Shown piece after piece: positions 48,440 to 56,535 of a stretch of DNA of 64,000 nucleotides. Position numbers and translations under genes: made by a program. The notes under the pieces were generated by a model. That model was not told the DNA's origin and searched no databases. It saw only the letters and a program-made list of their open reading frames with translations. This stretch comes from JABFSS01 sp964497975 (GTDB taxonomy: Bacteria > Patescibacteriota > Gracilibacteria > Peribacterales > Peribacteraceae). Location: positions 186,001 to 250,000 of the forward strand of contig CAZCFO010000002.1 of NCBI GenBank assembly GCA_964497975.1. The letters are read 5' to 3'. Numbering within the stretch: the stretch's first letter is position 1; each line of letters begins with the position of its first letter.

Positions 48440-49000
48440 TTACCGCAGCTGCAGTGACGGAAGAATGACGTCCTCCAGCGCCTGGCATTTCTCATCGCCC
48501 GGCTGGCAATGCAGGACGAAGACAATCCATTCCTTATTAAAGATAACCGGCTTCAGGATTCCAGGGTCCGTCGCGATGAAGTCCTTTTTAATGGCTTCCA
48601 GCGATCCGTATCCTAGGGCGTTGGGCATCAACACCATTCCGTACCCGTAATTCTGATCGTTGCGGTAGAGAACGATATACCGGATTTCCGGCTTCCCTTT
48701 ATACGCGTCCGCGAACGTCCTCTCGTAGTACTCCTTCCGCTCCGGGTAGGCCGCCGGACCGGTGATCAGCCAGTACTGGAGATCCTGGTCAACGGTCGTC
48801 TCCTGCTTCGTCACCACTGCATCCAGGTCCCCGATCGAAAACGAAACGGGCTCGTCGCGCAGGTGATAGATGACGCCCTCGGGCAACGGGACATCCTGCG
48901 GTGCCACGGGAGCGGGAGGAACCGGTACGGACGCCTGCGGTGGGCGCGCACACGCGCTCAGGCCGAGCGCGACGATAATCAGAAAATATCGGGCATGCAT
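48440..49000 (-). CDS. Lipoprotein of unknown function, 186 aa
   Basis: The signal ends in LGLSAC (lipobox); a Pro-rich linker follows, then about 150 residues of alpha/beta character (VSFSIGDLDAVVTKQETTV, FADAYKGKPEIRYIVLYRN, IFNKEWIVFVLHC). Two Cys near the C-terminus (HCQPGDEKC) could form a disulfide. No family is recognised. An extended TGATACAGT ends six bases before the ATG. Confidence 0.7.
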   Translation of the reverse strand: MHARYFLIIVALGLSACARPPQASVPVPPAPVAPQDVPLPEGVIYHLRDEPVSFSIGDLDAVVTKQETTVDQDLQYWLITGPAAYPERKEYYERTFADAYKGKPEIRYIVLYRNDQNYGYGMVLMPNALGYGSLEAIKKDFIATDPGILKPVIFNKEWIVFVLHCQPGDEKCQALEDVILPSLQLR

Positions 49001-49029
49001 GCGCGCACTGTATCACGAGACGCAGGTAC

Positions 49030-49269
49030 TCAGTGCTTTCTCAATTTTTCGTAGTTCACACGCCTCATGATCGCCGCATAAAGATCACGGGAGTCCGTCA
49101 CGCCGCGATCAATCGCCCGGCGCGCTTCGAGCGCCAGCGCATTCCGGAATTCCGTGAACCAATCGACGCCCATGATACTCTCGATCTGCGGTTGCGTATC
49201 CAGAACCGCAGTGGCCGCCAGTTGTTTCTTGTCCTCTTCGCTGATGCGGAGACGTCCGTTGCTCTTCAT
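49030..49269 (-). CDS. Unknown 79-aa protein
   Basis: A helical, charged protein (IESIMGVDWFTEFRNALALEARRAID, RVNYEKLRKH) without signal or membrane helix. No family is recognised. An extended TGCTAGCCT ends six bases before the ATG at 49269, supporting the frame. It diverges from tmk. Confidence 0.55.
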   Translation of the reverse strand: MKSNGRLRISEEDKKQLAATAVLDTQPQIESIMGVDWFTEFRNALALEARRAIDRGVTDSRDLYAAIMRRVNYEKLRKH

Positions 49270-49326
49270 GAGCCAAGGCTAGCAAACACTCGCTCTCTGT
49301 AAAGAGCGCCAGTAGAATCACCGGCA

Positions 49327-49914
49327 ATGACTCCACTCTTCATCGTCCTCGACGGACCCGACGCGACGGGCACCACCACCCACGCGGAATTTTTGGCTCA
49401 GCGCCTGGAGAAGGAAGGCCGCCCGGTGATGCTGACCTCGGAGCCGACCAACGGGCCCATCGGGAGGAGGATCCGCGAATACCTGTCGTCCGGGGAGGCG
49501 GATCCGCTGGAGCTGCAGATGCTCTTCACGCAGGACCGCGCGTGGCACGTGGAGAACGTCATCCGTCCCGCGCTCGAGGCTGGAAACACCATCGTCTGCG
49601 ACCGGTACTGGTACTCCACGGTGGTCTATGCCGAAGCGCAGGATCTGGATGCGACGGAGATCCGCAGACTCAACGCGAAATTCATCCGGCCCTCGGCGGT
49701 CATCTTCACGATGCCTCCCTTTGAGGTGTCGCTGAAGCGGATACAGAAGCGCGTCAACAGGGAAATTTTCGAGCGGGAAGACCTGCAGCGCAAAGTCCAC
49801 GCCGGCTATGCGCGTATGGCGCAGGAAGATCCGCAGATCCGCACGGTGGACACGTCGGGCACGAAGGAAGCCGCTGCCGAGACGATTTGGAAGATCATCG
49901 AGCCGCTTCTGTAA
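49327..49914 (+). CDS. tmk: Thymidylate kinase with altered P-loop
   Basis: The 195-aa protein is of dTMP kinase type: LDGPDATGTTTHAEFLAQRL at the P-loop, the DR-box CDRYWYSTVVYAEA and a LID region with Arg-rich helix REIFEREDLQRKV. It should phosphorylate dTMP to dTDP. The invariant Walker A Lys (GxxxxGK[ST]T) is replaced by Thr: the loop reads GPDATGTTT. TAGAAT ends eight bases before the ATG. Either catalysis is impaired or another residue compensates. Confidence 0.9.
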   Translation: MTPLFIVLDGPDATGTTTHAEFLAQRLEKEGRPVMLTSEPTNGPIGRRIREYLSSGEADPLELQMLFTQDRAWHVENVIRPALEAGNTIVCDRYWYSTVVYAEAQDLDATEIRRLNAKFIRPSAVIFTMPPFEVSLKRIQKRVNREIFEREDLQRKVHAGYARMAQEDPQIRTVDTSGTKEAAAETIWKIIEPLL

Positions 49915-49971
49915 CTTTCCCCCCGTCCGGGCCGTTATACCGGACGAAGACCACTTCTTTCCCCTTTTTGT

Positions 49972-52512
49972 ATGACACGCTTCCACCGTTTGATCGGGTC
50001 CGTCGCCGCTGTGGCAATGCTGATCCCGACCGTTCCCGCCTTTGCCGCATTCAGCGACGTCGGCGCCAAGGCACAGTATTCGGCGGCCATCAACGCGCTG
50101 CAGAAGAAAGGCGTTCTCCAGGGCTACGCGAACGGCACGTTCAAGCCCTCCGCCCGCATCAACCGCGCGGAATTCGTGAAGATCATCGCCGCAGCCGCTT
50201 TCGATGCCGACTTCATCGAGAAATGCAAAGACGACAAGGCGCCCTTCCATGATGTGAACGGGGACGACTGGTTTGCGAAGTACGTCTGCGTCCTGCGGAC
50301 GACCAACGCGGTGAGCGGCTATCCCGACGGCACCTTCCGCCCCGGGACCGACATCAACTTCGCCGAGGCGTCCAAGATCCTCGCGACCACTTACTCCACG
50401 ATGTTCCAGGAGAACGGCGAGGAATGGTTCACGGGGCCCGTCCGCAAGCTCGAATCCGCCAAGGCCATCCCCGACTCCGTGGCCAAACTGGATTCGTTTC
50501 TCACGCGCGGCGAAATGGCGGAGATGATCTGGCGGCTCACGGAGAACAAGACCGACCAGCCCACAAAGGGACTGCTCAACCTGCAGCACCCCGAACTGAA
50601 GATCAACACCGCGTCCGACAGCGTCCAGTTTGCGACGTCCTGCACCGACCTGCAGGCATTCGCCGCGACGGCGCAGGCGACCACGCGCACCGACATGTAC
50701 TACATGAAGGGTGGTCCCGTGATGATGGAGGCCGATGGAGCCGTGCCGCCCATGGCCCCCGCCCCCAATGCCGGCGCCGCCAAGACCGCCGGAGGGGATT
50801 ACTCGCAGACCAACGTGCAGGTGCAGGGCGTCGACGAGGCCGACATCGTCAAGACCGACGGCACCTACCTGTACGTGCTCAGCACGCGCGAGAAGCCGGT
50901 CATCCGGATCGTCCGCGCCACGCCCGCCTCGTCCATGAAGGTGGAGAGCACGATCGATCTGGGCGCGGAGATCACGCCCACGGAGTTGTACGTGGATGAC
51001 GGCAAGCTGATCGTCATCGGACCGAAGATGTTCGCCTATCCCATGCCGACGTTCCGCGACAGCGCGCAGGGCAAGATGATGGCGCCGGGCATCTGGCCCG
51101 GCCCGTCGTACATCCAGCGGACCGACGTGCGCATCTACGACGTCTCGAACGCCGCGAGCCCCACGCTCGACCGCACGGTCTCGTTCGACGGGTATTCCGT
51201 CTCGACCCGCAAGATCGGCAGCAGGCTCTACCTCGTGCTGCAGCAGCCGATGCCCTACTGGGGCGGACCGGTCATTATGAATTCCGGATCCCCGGCGATG
51301 GAAAAGCCTCTGGTGCCGCAGTTTGAGGATTCGCGCACCGGCAAGACGGTCGACGCGGCGCCCTGCGCCAGGATCGCCATCCTTCCGCGCGTGCCCTCGC
51401 CGCAGTACATGACGGTCGCGATGGTGCCCACCGACAGCACCGCGAAGGAGGTGAAGACCACGGTGGTGCTCGGCAGCGCGCAAAACGTGTACGCCTCGCT
51501 TCAGAACCTGTACGTCGCCACCTCGCACTGGAATTACCGCTGGACGGACGTCTTCGCCCAAGACCAAGAAAAGACGCGCATCTACCGCTTCGCATTCACC
51601 GAAACGGGCGCGGAACTCAAAGCCCAAGGCGAGGTCCCCGGCCACATTCTCAACCAATTCTCGATGGACGAGCATGAAGACCACTTCCGCATCGCCACGA
51701 CCATCCAGCAGTGGGACATGGAAGGCAGCCAATCCACGAACGACGTCCACGTGCTGGGCATGGACATGAAGGAAACCGGCGCCGTGACCAACATCGCTCC
51801 CGGCGAAACCATCTACTCCGTGCGCTTCATGGGCGACCGCGCGTACATGGTCACCTTCAAGACCGTCGATCCGTTCTTCGTCATCGACATGAGCAACCCC
51901 CGGAATCCCAAAGTGCTCGGCGCGCTCAAGATCCCCGGCTTCAGCAACTACCTGCACCCGTACGACGACACGCACGTGATCGGCTTCGGCAAGGACGTGG
52001 ACGAGTCGATCGACGCCGACAAGGTGCACTCGACGGACGCGATCTACTACACGGCCGTCCAGGGCCTGAAGATGGCGATGTTCGACGTCACGGACGTCGC
52101 GAACCCCAGGCAGATGTTCGTGGAAGTGATCGGCGACCGCGGCACCGACAGCCCGCTCCTCAGCAATCACAAGGCGCTGCTCTTCGATAAAGACCGCGGC
52201 CTGCTCTCCTTCCCGATTCTCGTGACCAAGCGCCCCGCCGGCACCGAGAAGAGCGCTGACGGCAACCCGTACTTCCAGGGCGCCTACGTGTACAACGTCA
52301 ACCTCCAGAAGGGCTTCGGGCTGCGCGGCACCATCACGCACTACGACAACACCGATGAATTCATCAAGGCCGGCAGCTACTGGTACGGCGGCGAGCGCGA
52401 CATCCAGCGCATCGTCCGCATCGGCAGCCAGCTGCTCACCGTCTCCGACGCCCAGGTCCGCAGCCACGACGAGGCCACGGTGAAGGAGGCGGGGAAGGTG
52501 GAGTTGAAGTGA
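49972..52512 (+). CDS. Secreted SLH plus beta-propeller (Beta_propel family) protein
   Basis: The 846-aa protein has a signal peptide ending AFAAF, about three SLH repeats (FSDVGAKAQYSAAINALQKKG, FHDVNGDDWFAKYVCVLRTTN and a third) to about residue 200, then a large C-terminal beta-propeller distantly related to WD40 with repeated blades (GVDEADIVKTDGTYLYVLS, VRIYDVSNAASP). Such proteins are anchored through the SLH part to the wall. A CGTCCGG/CCGGACG hairpin (49924-49946) overlaps a TATACC box upstream. No Shine-Dalgarno; a pyrimidine tract precedes the ATG. Confidence 0.88.
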   Translation: MTRFHRLIGSVAAVAMLIPTVPAFAAFSDVGAKAQYSAAINALQKKGVLQGYANGTFKPSARINRAEFVKIIAAAAFDADFIEKCKDDKAPFHDVNGDDWFAKYVCVLRTTNAVSGYPDGTFRPGTDINFAEASKILATTYSTMFQENGEEWFTGPVRKLESAKAIPDSVAKLDSFLTRGEMAEMIWRLTENKTDQPTKGLLNLQHPELKINTASDSVQFATSCTDLQAFAATAQATTRTDMYYMKGGPVMMEADGAVPPMAPAPNAGAAKTAGGDYSQTNVQVQGVDEADIVKTDGTYLYVLSTREKPVIRIVRATPASSMKVESTIDLGAEITPTELYVDDGKLIVIGPKMFAYPMPTFRDSAQGKMMAPGIWPGPSYIQRTDVRIYDVSNAASPTLDRTVSFDGYSVSTRKIGSRLYLVLQQPMPYWGGPVIMNSGSPAMEKPLVPQFEDSRTGKTVDAAPCARIAILPRVPSPQYMTVAMVPTDSTAKEVKTTVVLGSAQNVYASLQNLYVATSHWNYRWTDVFAQDQEKTRIYRFAFTETGAELKAQGEVPGHILNQFSMDEHEDHFRIATTIQQWDMEGSQSTNDVHVLGMDMKETGAVTNIAPGETIYSVRFMGDRAYMVTFKTVDPFFVIDMSNPRNPKVLGALKIPGFSNYLHPYDDTHVIGFGKDVDESIDADKVHSTDAIYYTAVQGLKMAMFDVTDVANPRQMFVEVIGDRGTDSPLLSNHKALLFDKDRGLLSFPILVTKRPAGTEKSADGNPYFQGAYVYNVNLQKGFGLRGTITHYDNTDEFIKAGSYWYGGERDIQRIVRIGSQLLTVSDAQVRSHDEATVKEAGKVELK

Positions 52513-52520
52513 TAAGGAAA

Positions 52521-52592
52521 GCGGCAGTGTCATCCTGAGCCCGACGAAGGACGACACTGCCGCGCTGCATGGTTCGACGAGCTCACCATGAC
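52521..52592. repeat. Dispersed TCCTGAGC/GACGAAGGA repeat with long stem
   Basis: GCGGCAGTGTC (52521-52531) pairs perfectly with GACACTGCCGC (52553-52563) around ATCCTGAGCCCGACGAAGGA. Next to it GGTTCGACGAGCTCACCATGACA (52571-52593) is a second member of the same phrase family. It lies between the SLH/propeller gene and folD and may end the former. Confidence 0.65.
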
Positions 52593-52609
52593 AGCGCTAT
52601 GATGTGTCC

Positions 52610-53455
52610 ATGACCGCCCTCCTCCTCGCCGGCAAAGACGTCGCCGACGCAATGTTCAAGGACCTCGCACCGCTGGTGAAGACCCTCGATCCCAAGCTCG
52701 TAATCGTGCAGGTAGGAGACGATGGCGGCAGCGAGAGCTATATCCGGCAGAAGATGAAGAGCTGCGCCGCGGTGGGTCTGCGGAGCGAGCACATCCACCT
52801 GAAGGCTGATACGACCAAGACCGATCTCTTTTCGACGATTGATCGTCTCAACGCCGACAGCGACGTGACGGGCTTCATCGTCCAGTTGCCGCTGCCCGGC
52901 CATCTGCAGGAATTCGTGCCGCAGGTCATCAAGGCCATCGACCCGAAGAAGGACGTCGACGGTTTCGGCGCGTACAACCTGGGCAAGATGTTCCTCTCGT
53001 CGGAATTCGAGCACCTGCCGCCTGCAACGCCGTCCGGCATCATCGAGATGTTGAAGTTCTATAAAATCCCGGTCGCCGGGAAGCACGCGGTGATCGTCGG
53101 GCGCAGCAACATCGTGGGCAAGCCGCTCTCGGTGATGCTGCTCAATCGAGACGCAACGGTGACGGTCTGCCACAGCAAGACGAAAGACCTGAAGGCCATC
53201 ACGCTGCAGGCCGATATTCTCGTGGCTGCCGTCGGCAAGCCGAAGATGATCACGAAAGACTTCGTAAAACCCGGTGCGGTGGTGATCGACGTTGGCACCA
53301 GCAGAGTCGACGGCAAGCTGACAGGCGACGTGGATTTTGAAGTTGTAAAAGAGATCGCCTCGGCCATCACGCCGGTCCCGGGAGGCGTTGGCCCGCTGAC
53401 CGTCGCAAGCCTGATCCGCAACACGGTGCGGGCGAAACAGAGGCAGTGCCTGTGA
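52610..53455 (+). CDS. folD: Methylenetetrahydrofolate dehydrogenase/cyclohydrolase
   Basis: FolD interconverts 5,10-methylene-THF and 10-formyl-THF, feeding purine synthesis and formyl-Met. The 281-aa protein has SESYIRQKMKSCAAVG, FIVQLPLPGHL, PKKDVDGFGAYN, the Rossmann VIVGRSNIVGKPLS and ITPVPGGVGPLTVASL. TATGAT ends six bases before the ATG at 52610. The BT1-type transporter at 59075 and purF/purD are consistent with folate-dependent purine steps. Confidence 0.96.
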   Translation: MTALLLAGKDVADAMFKDLAPLVKTLDPKLVIVQVGDDGGSESYIRQKMKSCAAVGLRSEHIHLKADTTKTDLFSTIDRLNADSDVTGFIVQLPLPGHLQEFVPQVIKAIDPKKDVDGFGAYNLGKMFLSSEFEHLPPATPSGIIEMLKFYKIPVAGKHAVIVGRSNIVGKPLSVMLLNRDATVTVCHSKTKDLKAITLQADILVAAVGKPKMITKDFVKPGAVVIDVGTSRVDGKLTGDVDFEVVKEIASAITPVPGGVGPLTVASLIRNTVRAKQRQCL

Positions 53456-53459
53456 AATT

Positions 53460-53487
53460 TTGACAAATTTTCAAATAATTTTATATT
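53460..53487 (+). promoter_or_regulatory. Promoter TTGACA-N16-TATATT
   Basis: Perfect -35 and good -10; the -10 ends seven bases before the ATG at 53495. Confidence 0.75.
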
Positions 53488-53494
53488 GTTGTCT

Positions 53495-54223
53495 ATGGGC
53501 GCTGTAGAGACCATGGGCGAATTCTTTGCCACCATGGCGAAGAACGATGCAATGCGGCAGATGCAATTTCAGGCAGTCATAAGGGAATTGCAGGAACACC
53601 ATATCCTCACCCGGTCGCGCATTCTCGACATCGGCTGCAACGAAGGATTGTTCACGCGGATGCTGGCGTCACCGCCGCGGGAGTACCAGATGACCGGCAT
53701 TGATTCCGGCGCGCCATTCATCAAATTCGCAAGAGATCAGGAAGTGAAGCGGTCCCTGGGCATCAATTATGTACATATTGATGCTCGCCAGTTTGAGTCA
53801 GCGCAGCCCTTTGACGCCGCCGTCTGCGTGATGGTGCTGCCGTATGCAAAAGATCCGGAAGCGTTGCGCGGTCTGTTTGCATCGGCGTTCCGCAATCTGC
53901 TGACCGGGCGCCGGCTGACATCCGTGGTTCTGCATCCGGAGTTCAAAGCGCAGGGGAAAGTCGTGGGCAACAAAATCTACACGCCGGAAAATGCCGACAC
54001 CGTGTACGTCCAGATGCTGAATACCGATGGAAAGGGGATGTATGGAACGAGAACGCGGCAGTTTACCCGCGAGCAGTACGAACATGCCGCACGGCATGCT
54101 GGTTTCACTGATGTCGTATGGAAGGATGTGATGCCGGCCGATGAGCAGCTGCTGACCAAGAGCCCCGAGTTCTGGCAGTCTGTGCTCCAGGAAAAGCCGT
54201 ATGCGCTGCTGACCGCCCGGTGA
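53495..54223 (+). CDS. Class I SAM-dependent methyltransferase
   Basis: The 242-aa protein has motif I ILDIGCNEGLFTRML, an acidic motif II near YVHIDARQF and the post-motif VMVLPYAKDPEALRG typical of Methyltransf_11/25 proteins acting on small molecules or ubiquinone-like/rRNA substrates. The target is unknown. A strong promoter supports the ATG at 53495. No neighbour suggests a pathway. Confidence 0.85.
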   Translation: MGAVETMGEFFATMAKNDAMRQMQFQAVIRELQEHHILTRSRILDIGCNEGLFTRMLASPPREYQMTGIDSGAPFIKFARDQEVKRSLGINYVHIDARQFESAQPFDAAVCVMVLPYAKDPEALRGLFASAFRNLLTGRRLTSVVLHPEFKAQGKVVGNKIYTPENADTVYVQMLNTDGKGMYGTRTRQFTREQYEHAARHAGFTDVVWKDVMPADEQLLTKSPEFWQSVLQEKPYALLTAR

Positions 54224-54423
54224 CGATGGCGACCCCGATCAGGAACACCATGAGGACGAAGCAACGGCAGCAGGCAAACTAGACCGTTCCATCGTCCAGT
54301 GGAACCTCCGGCCATAGCTTTGGAATGCAGAAAACTGTCGTAGGAAAAAGTGAACCACGCAATCAACTCTTCACCCTTTCCATGGACTTCCGCAGAGTGT
54401 TCTTGCACTCTTTCTTCCTCCTC

Positions 54424-54714
54424 ATGGCGACCGACATGACAGCCCCGGCGACAAAGCAGGATCTGCAGGATTTTATGAAGCATATCGATGGGACTATTGC
54501 TGATCTCTATAGGGCAAACGAACAATGGAAAGATGAAATCAAAGGAGAATTGATGGAATACATGGATTCCAAGGAAAAAGATCTCCGACTGCACTTTGAT
54601 TTCACCGTCGAGAACATCCGTCACGACCTGCGCGGTGCGCACCATGACGATATCGACAACCTCAAAATACGCGTCACGCGCCTGGAACGGCATACGAAGC
54701 TGCGCGGAGCGTAA
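54424..54714 (+). CDS. Small coiled-coil protein, 96 aa
   Basis: After MATDMTAPATKQDLQDFM comes a long amphipathic helix with heptad pattern (IADLYRANEQWKDEIKGELM, LRLHFDFTVENIRHDLRG, IDNLKIRVTRLERH). Short proteins of this layout with an ATKQDL start are common and of unknown role. The ATG at 54424 is preferred over 54325 because it matches that family start; the ATG is preceded by a pyrimidine tract and no Shine-Dalgarno. Confidence 0.6.
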   Translation: MATDMTAPATKQDLQDFMKHIDGTIADLYRANEQWKDEIKGELMEYMDSKEKDLRLHFDFTVENIRHDLRGAHHDDIDNLKIRVTRLERHTKLRGA

Positions 54715-54778
54715 GAAGCTTTTGCCGGCGCTTGCGCAAAACACCGCCGAATTGATTTGCCCCCGGACCCTTTCCCCG

Positions 54779-54784
54779 TACAAT
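54779..54784 (+). promoter_or_regulatory. -10 box TACAAT upstream of purF
   Basis: TACAAT ends six bases before a GTG at 54791, and 140 bases before the purF ATG. Confidence 0.5.
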
Positions 54785-54790
54785 GTGGGC

Positions 54791-54916
54791 GTGGAGATGT
54801 CGTCCGACGCCTTTTCGGCTTTCCCCGTCCTGGGAAAAGCCATGCTTTTCCACGTTGTAACTCACGAGAGTCCACTCACAGCATCTTTGTGTTGTGAATT
54901 GGAAGCTGTGAGTTGA
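54791..54916 (+). CDS. Possible 41-aa leader ORF before purF
   Basis: GTG at 54791 opens a 41-codon frame (MEMSSDAFSAFPVLGKAMLF at its start) that ends eight bases before the purF ATG. Its second half lies in a GTGAATTGGAA palindrome. The start spacing from the -10 box fits this window's leaderless pattern. It may be a leader ORF or chance. Confidence 0.35.
   Translation: MEMSSDAFSAFPVLGKAMLFHVVTHESPLTASLCCELEAVS
54854..54916. repeat. Compound palindrome, GTGAATTGGAA family (copy 2)
   Basis: ACTCACAGC (54875-54883) pairs with GCTGTGAGT (54905-54913), and TTGTGAATTGGAAGCTGTGAG repeats the right arm of the copy at 20874-20940. It lies in the purF leader. Confidence 0.7.
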
Positions 54917-54924
54917 AATTTTTT

Positions 54925-56430
54925 ATGTGTGGAATCATCGCCGTCTCCGGCTTCCGTGACGTCATCCAGGATCTGTATGACGGCCTCATCGTGCTCCAGC
55001 ACCGCGGGCAGGACGCCGCGGGCATCGTGACCTTCGACAACCAGTTTCATTTGAAGAAGAGCAACGGCATGGTGCGCGACGTATTCCACTCGCGCTCCCT
55101 CTCGCGCCTCAAGGGCCCGATGGGCATCGGCCACGTGCGGTACCCGACGGCCGGCTGCAGCAGCGAATTCGAGGCGCAGCCCTTCTTCGTGAACTCCCCT
55201 TTCGGCATGGCGCTGGCCCATAACGGCAATCTGACCAACGCCGACAGGCTCTCCAGGGAAATCCGCGAGCAGGATTACCGGCATCTCAACACGACCTCCG
55301 ACTCCGAAGTGCTCCTCAACGTCTTCTCGCTGGCGCTCCGCAAGCAGCGGCCCTCCAACCTGACGCCGGATCACGTGTTCCGAGCCATCAAGACGGTGTT
55401 CCGCCGCTGCAAGGGCGCGTACTCCGCCGTCGCGCTCATCGGCGGGCACGGCATCGTGGGCTTCCGTGATCCGCACGGCATCCGCCCGCTCCAGCTGGGC
55501 AAGCGCAAGTACGGCATGAAGGAGGAATACATGATCGCCTCCGAGAGCACGGTCTTCAAAGCCCTCGACTACGAATTCATCCGCGACATCCGTCCCGGCG
55601 AAGTCGTTTTCATCGACCGTCACAACCGGCTCCACTCCCGTGTCGTCAAAAAAGGCGACCTGTCCCCGTGCCTCTTCGAGTGGGTTTATCTTGCTGCGCC
55701 GGATTCCACGATCGACGGCGTCAACGTCTACAAGGCGCGCGTCCGCATGGGCGAGGCTCTGGCCGAGCAGATCCGCAAGAGCGGCATCAGGATCGATTCG
55801 GTGATCCCCATTCCCGATACCGGCCGCCCCGCAGCCGCCGGTCTGGCCGACCGCCTGAAGGTCCGCTACCGCGAGGGCTTCGTGAAGAACCGCTACATCG
55901 GCCGCACGTTCATCATGCCGGGCCAGGAAATCCGCAAGCGGTCGCTCAACTTCAAACTCCATCCCATCGAACTCGAATTCAAGGGCAACAATGTGCTGCT
56001 CGTGGACGACTCCATCGTGCGCGGCAACACGAGCCGCAAGATCGTGGAGATGGCCCGCAAAGCCGGCGCGAAGAAAGTCTACTTCGCCTCCGCCTCGCCC
56101 CCGATCATCGGGCCGGACCCGTACGGCATCGACCTGCCCACGACGGGCGAACTGATCGCCGCGGATCATTCCATTGCGGAGATCTGCAAAGCGATCGGCG
56201 CGGACGGCCTCTTCTATACGACCGTCGACGATCTGCACAAGGCGGTGCGCATCGGCAATCCGAACATCAAGCATTTCAGCGAAGGATGCTTCACGGGAAA
56301 ATACCCGACACCCGAGGTGAACAAGAAGATGCTGATCAGGCTCGGCTGCATGCGGAACACGACGCGCGAGAACGCCAGTGCGTCGACGGATGAGGAGGGG
56401 GAGGGGTATCGGGCGATGACACTTCTGTAA
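54925..56430 (+). CDS. purF: Amidophosphoribosyltransferase
   Basis: PurF makes phosphoribosylamine from PRPP and glutamine, the first purine step. The ATG at 54925 places the catalytic Cys at residue 2 (MCGIIAVSG) after Met removal. Further motifs are HRGQDAAGIV, MGIGHVRYPTAG, FGMALAHNGNLTN and the PRPP site VLLVDDSIVRGNTSRKIV. The 501-aa protein has no propeptide. A TTG-started longer frame would bury the nucleophile and is rejected. purD follows after a palindrome. Confidence 0.97.
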   Translation: MCGIIAVSGFRDVIQDLYDGLIVLQHRGQDAAGIVTFDNQFHLKKSNGMVRDVFHSRSLSRLKGPMGIGHVRYPTAGCSSEFEAQPFFVNSPFGMALAHNGNLTNADRLSREIREQDYRHLNTTSDSEVLLNVFSLALRKQRPSNLTPDHVFRAIKTVFRRCKGAYSAVALIGGHGIVGFRDPHGIRPLQLGKRKYGMKEEYMIASESTVFKALDYEFIRDIRPGEVVFIDRHNRLHSRVVKKGDLSPCLFEWVYLAAPDSTIDGVNVYKARVRMGEALAEQIRKSGIRIDSVIPIPDTGRPAAAGLADRLKVRYREGFVKNRYIGRTFIMPGQEIRKRSLNFKLHPIELEFKGNNVLLVDDSIVRGNTSRKIVEMARKAGAKKVYFASASPPIIGPDPYGIDLPTTGELIAADHSIAEICKAIGADGLFYTTVDDLHKAVRIGNPNIKHFSEGCFTGKYPTPEVNKKMLIRLGCMRNTTRENASASTDEEGEGYRAMTLL

Positions 56431-56508
56431 ACGAATTTCGAATTACGAATCACGAATACGTGCCAGGAGAAATTCCTCATTCCTTATTCGTAATTCGTTA
56501 TTCGTTGG
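56431..56508. repeat. Compound palindrome, ATTCGTAATTC family (copy 2)
   Basis: ACGAATTTCGAATTACGAAT (left arm) and ATTCGTAATTCGTTATTCGT (right arm) form the same kind of hairpin as at 4180-4245, between purF and purD. Confidence 0.75.
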
Positions 56509-56535
56509 TTAGAGAAGTATTGGTATGATCCGGTC

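Noticed and set aside
49318..52557. 1079-codon open frame on the minus strand
   Set aside because: It is antisense to tmk and the SLH/propeller protein, both of which have clear motifs.
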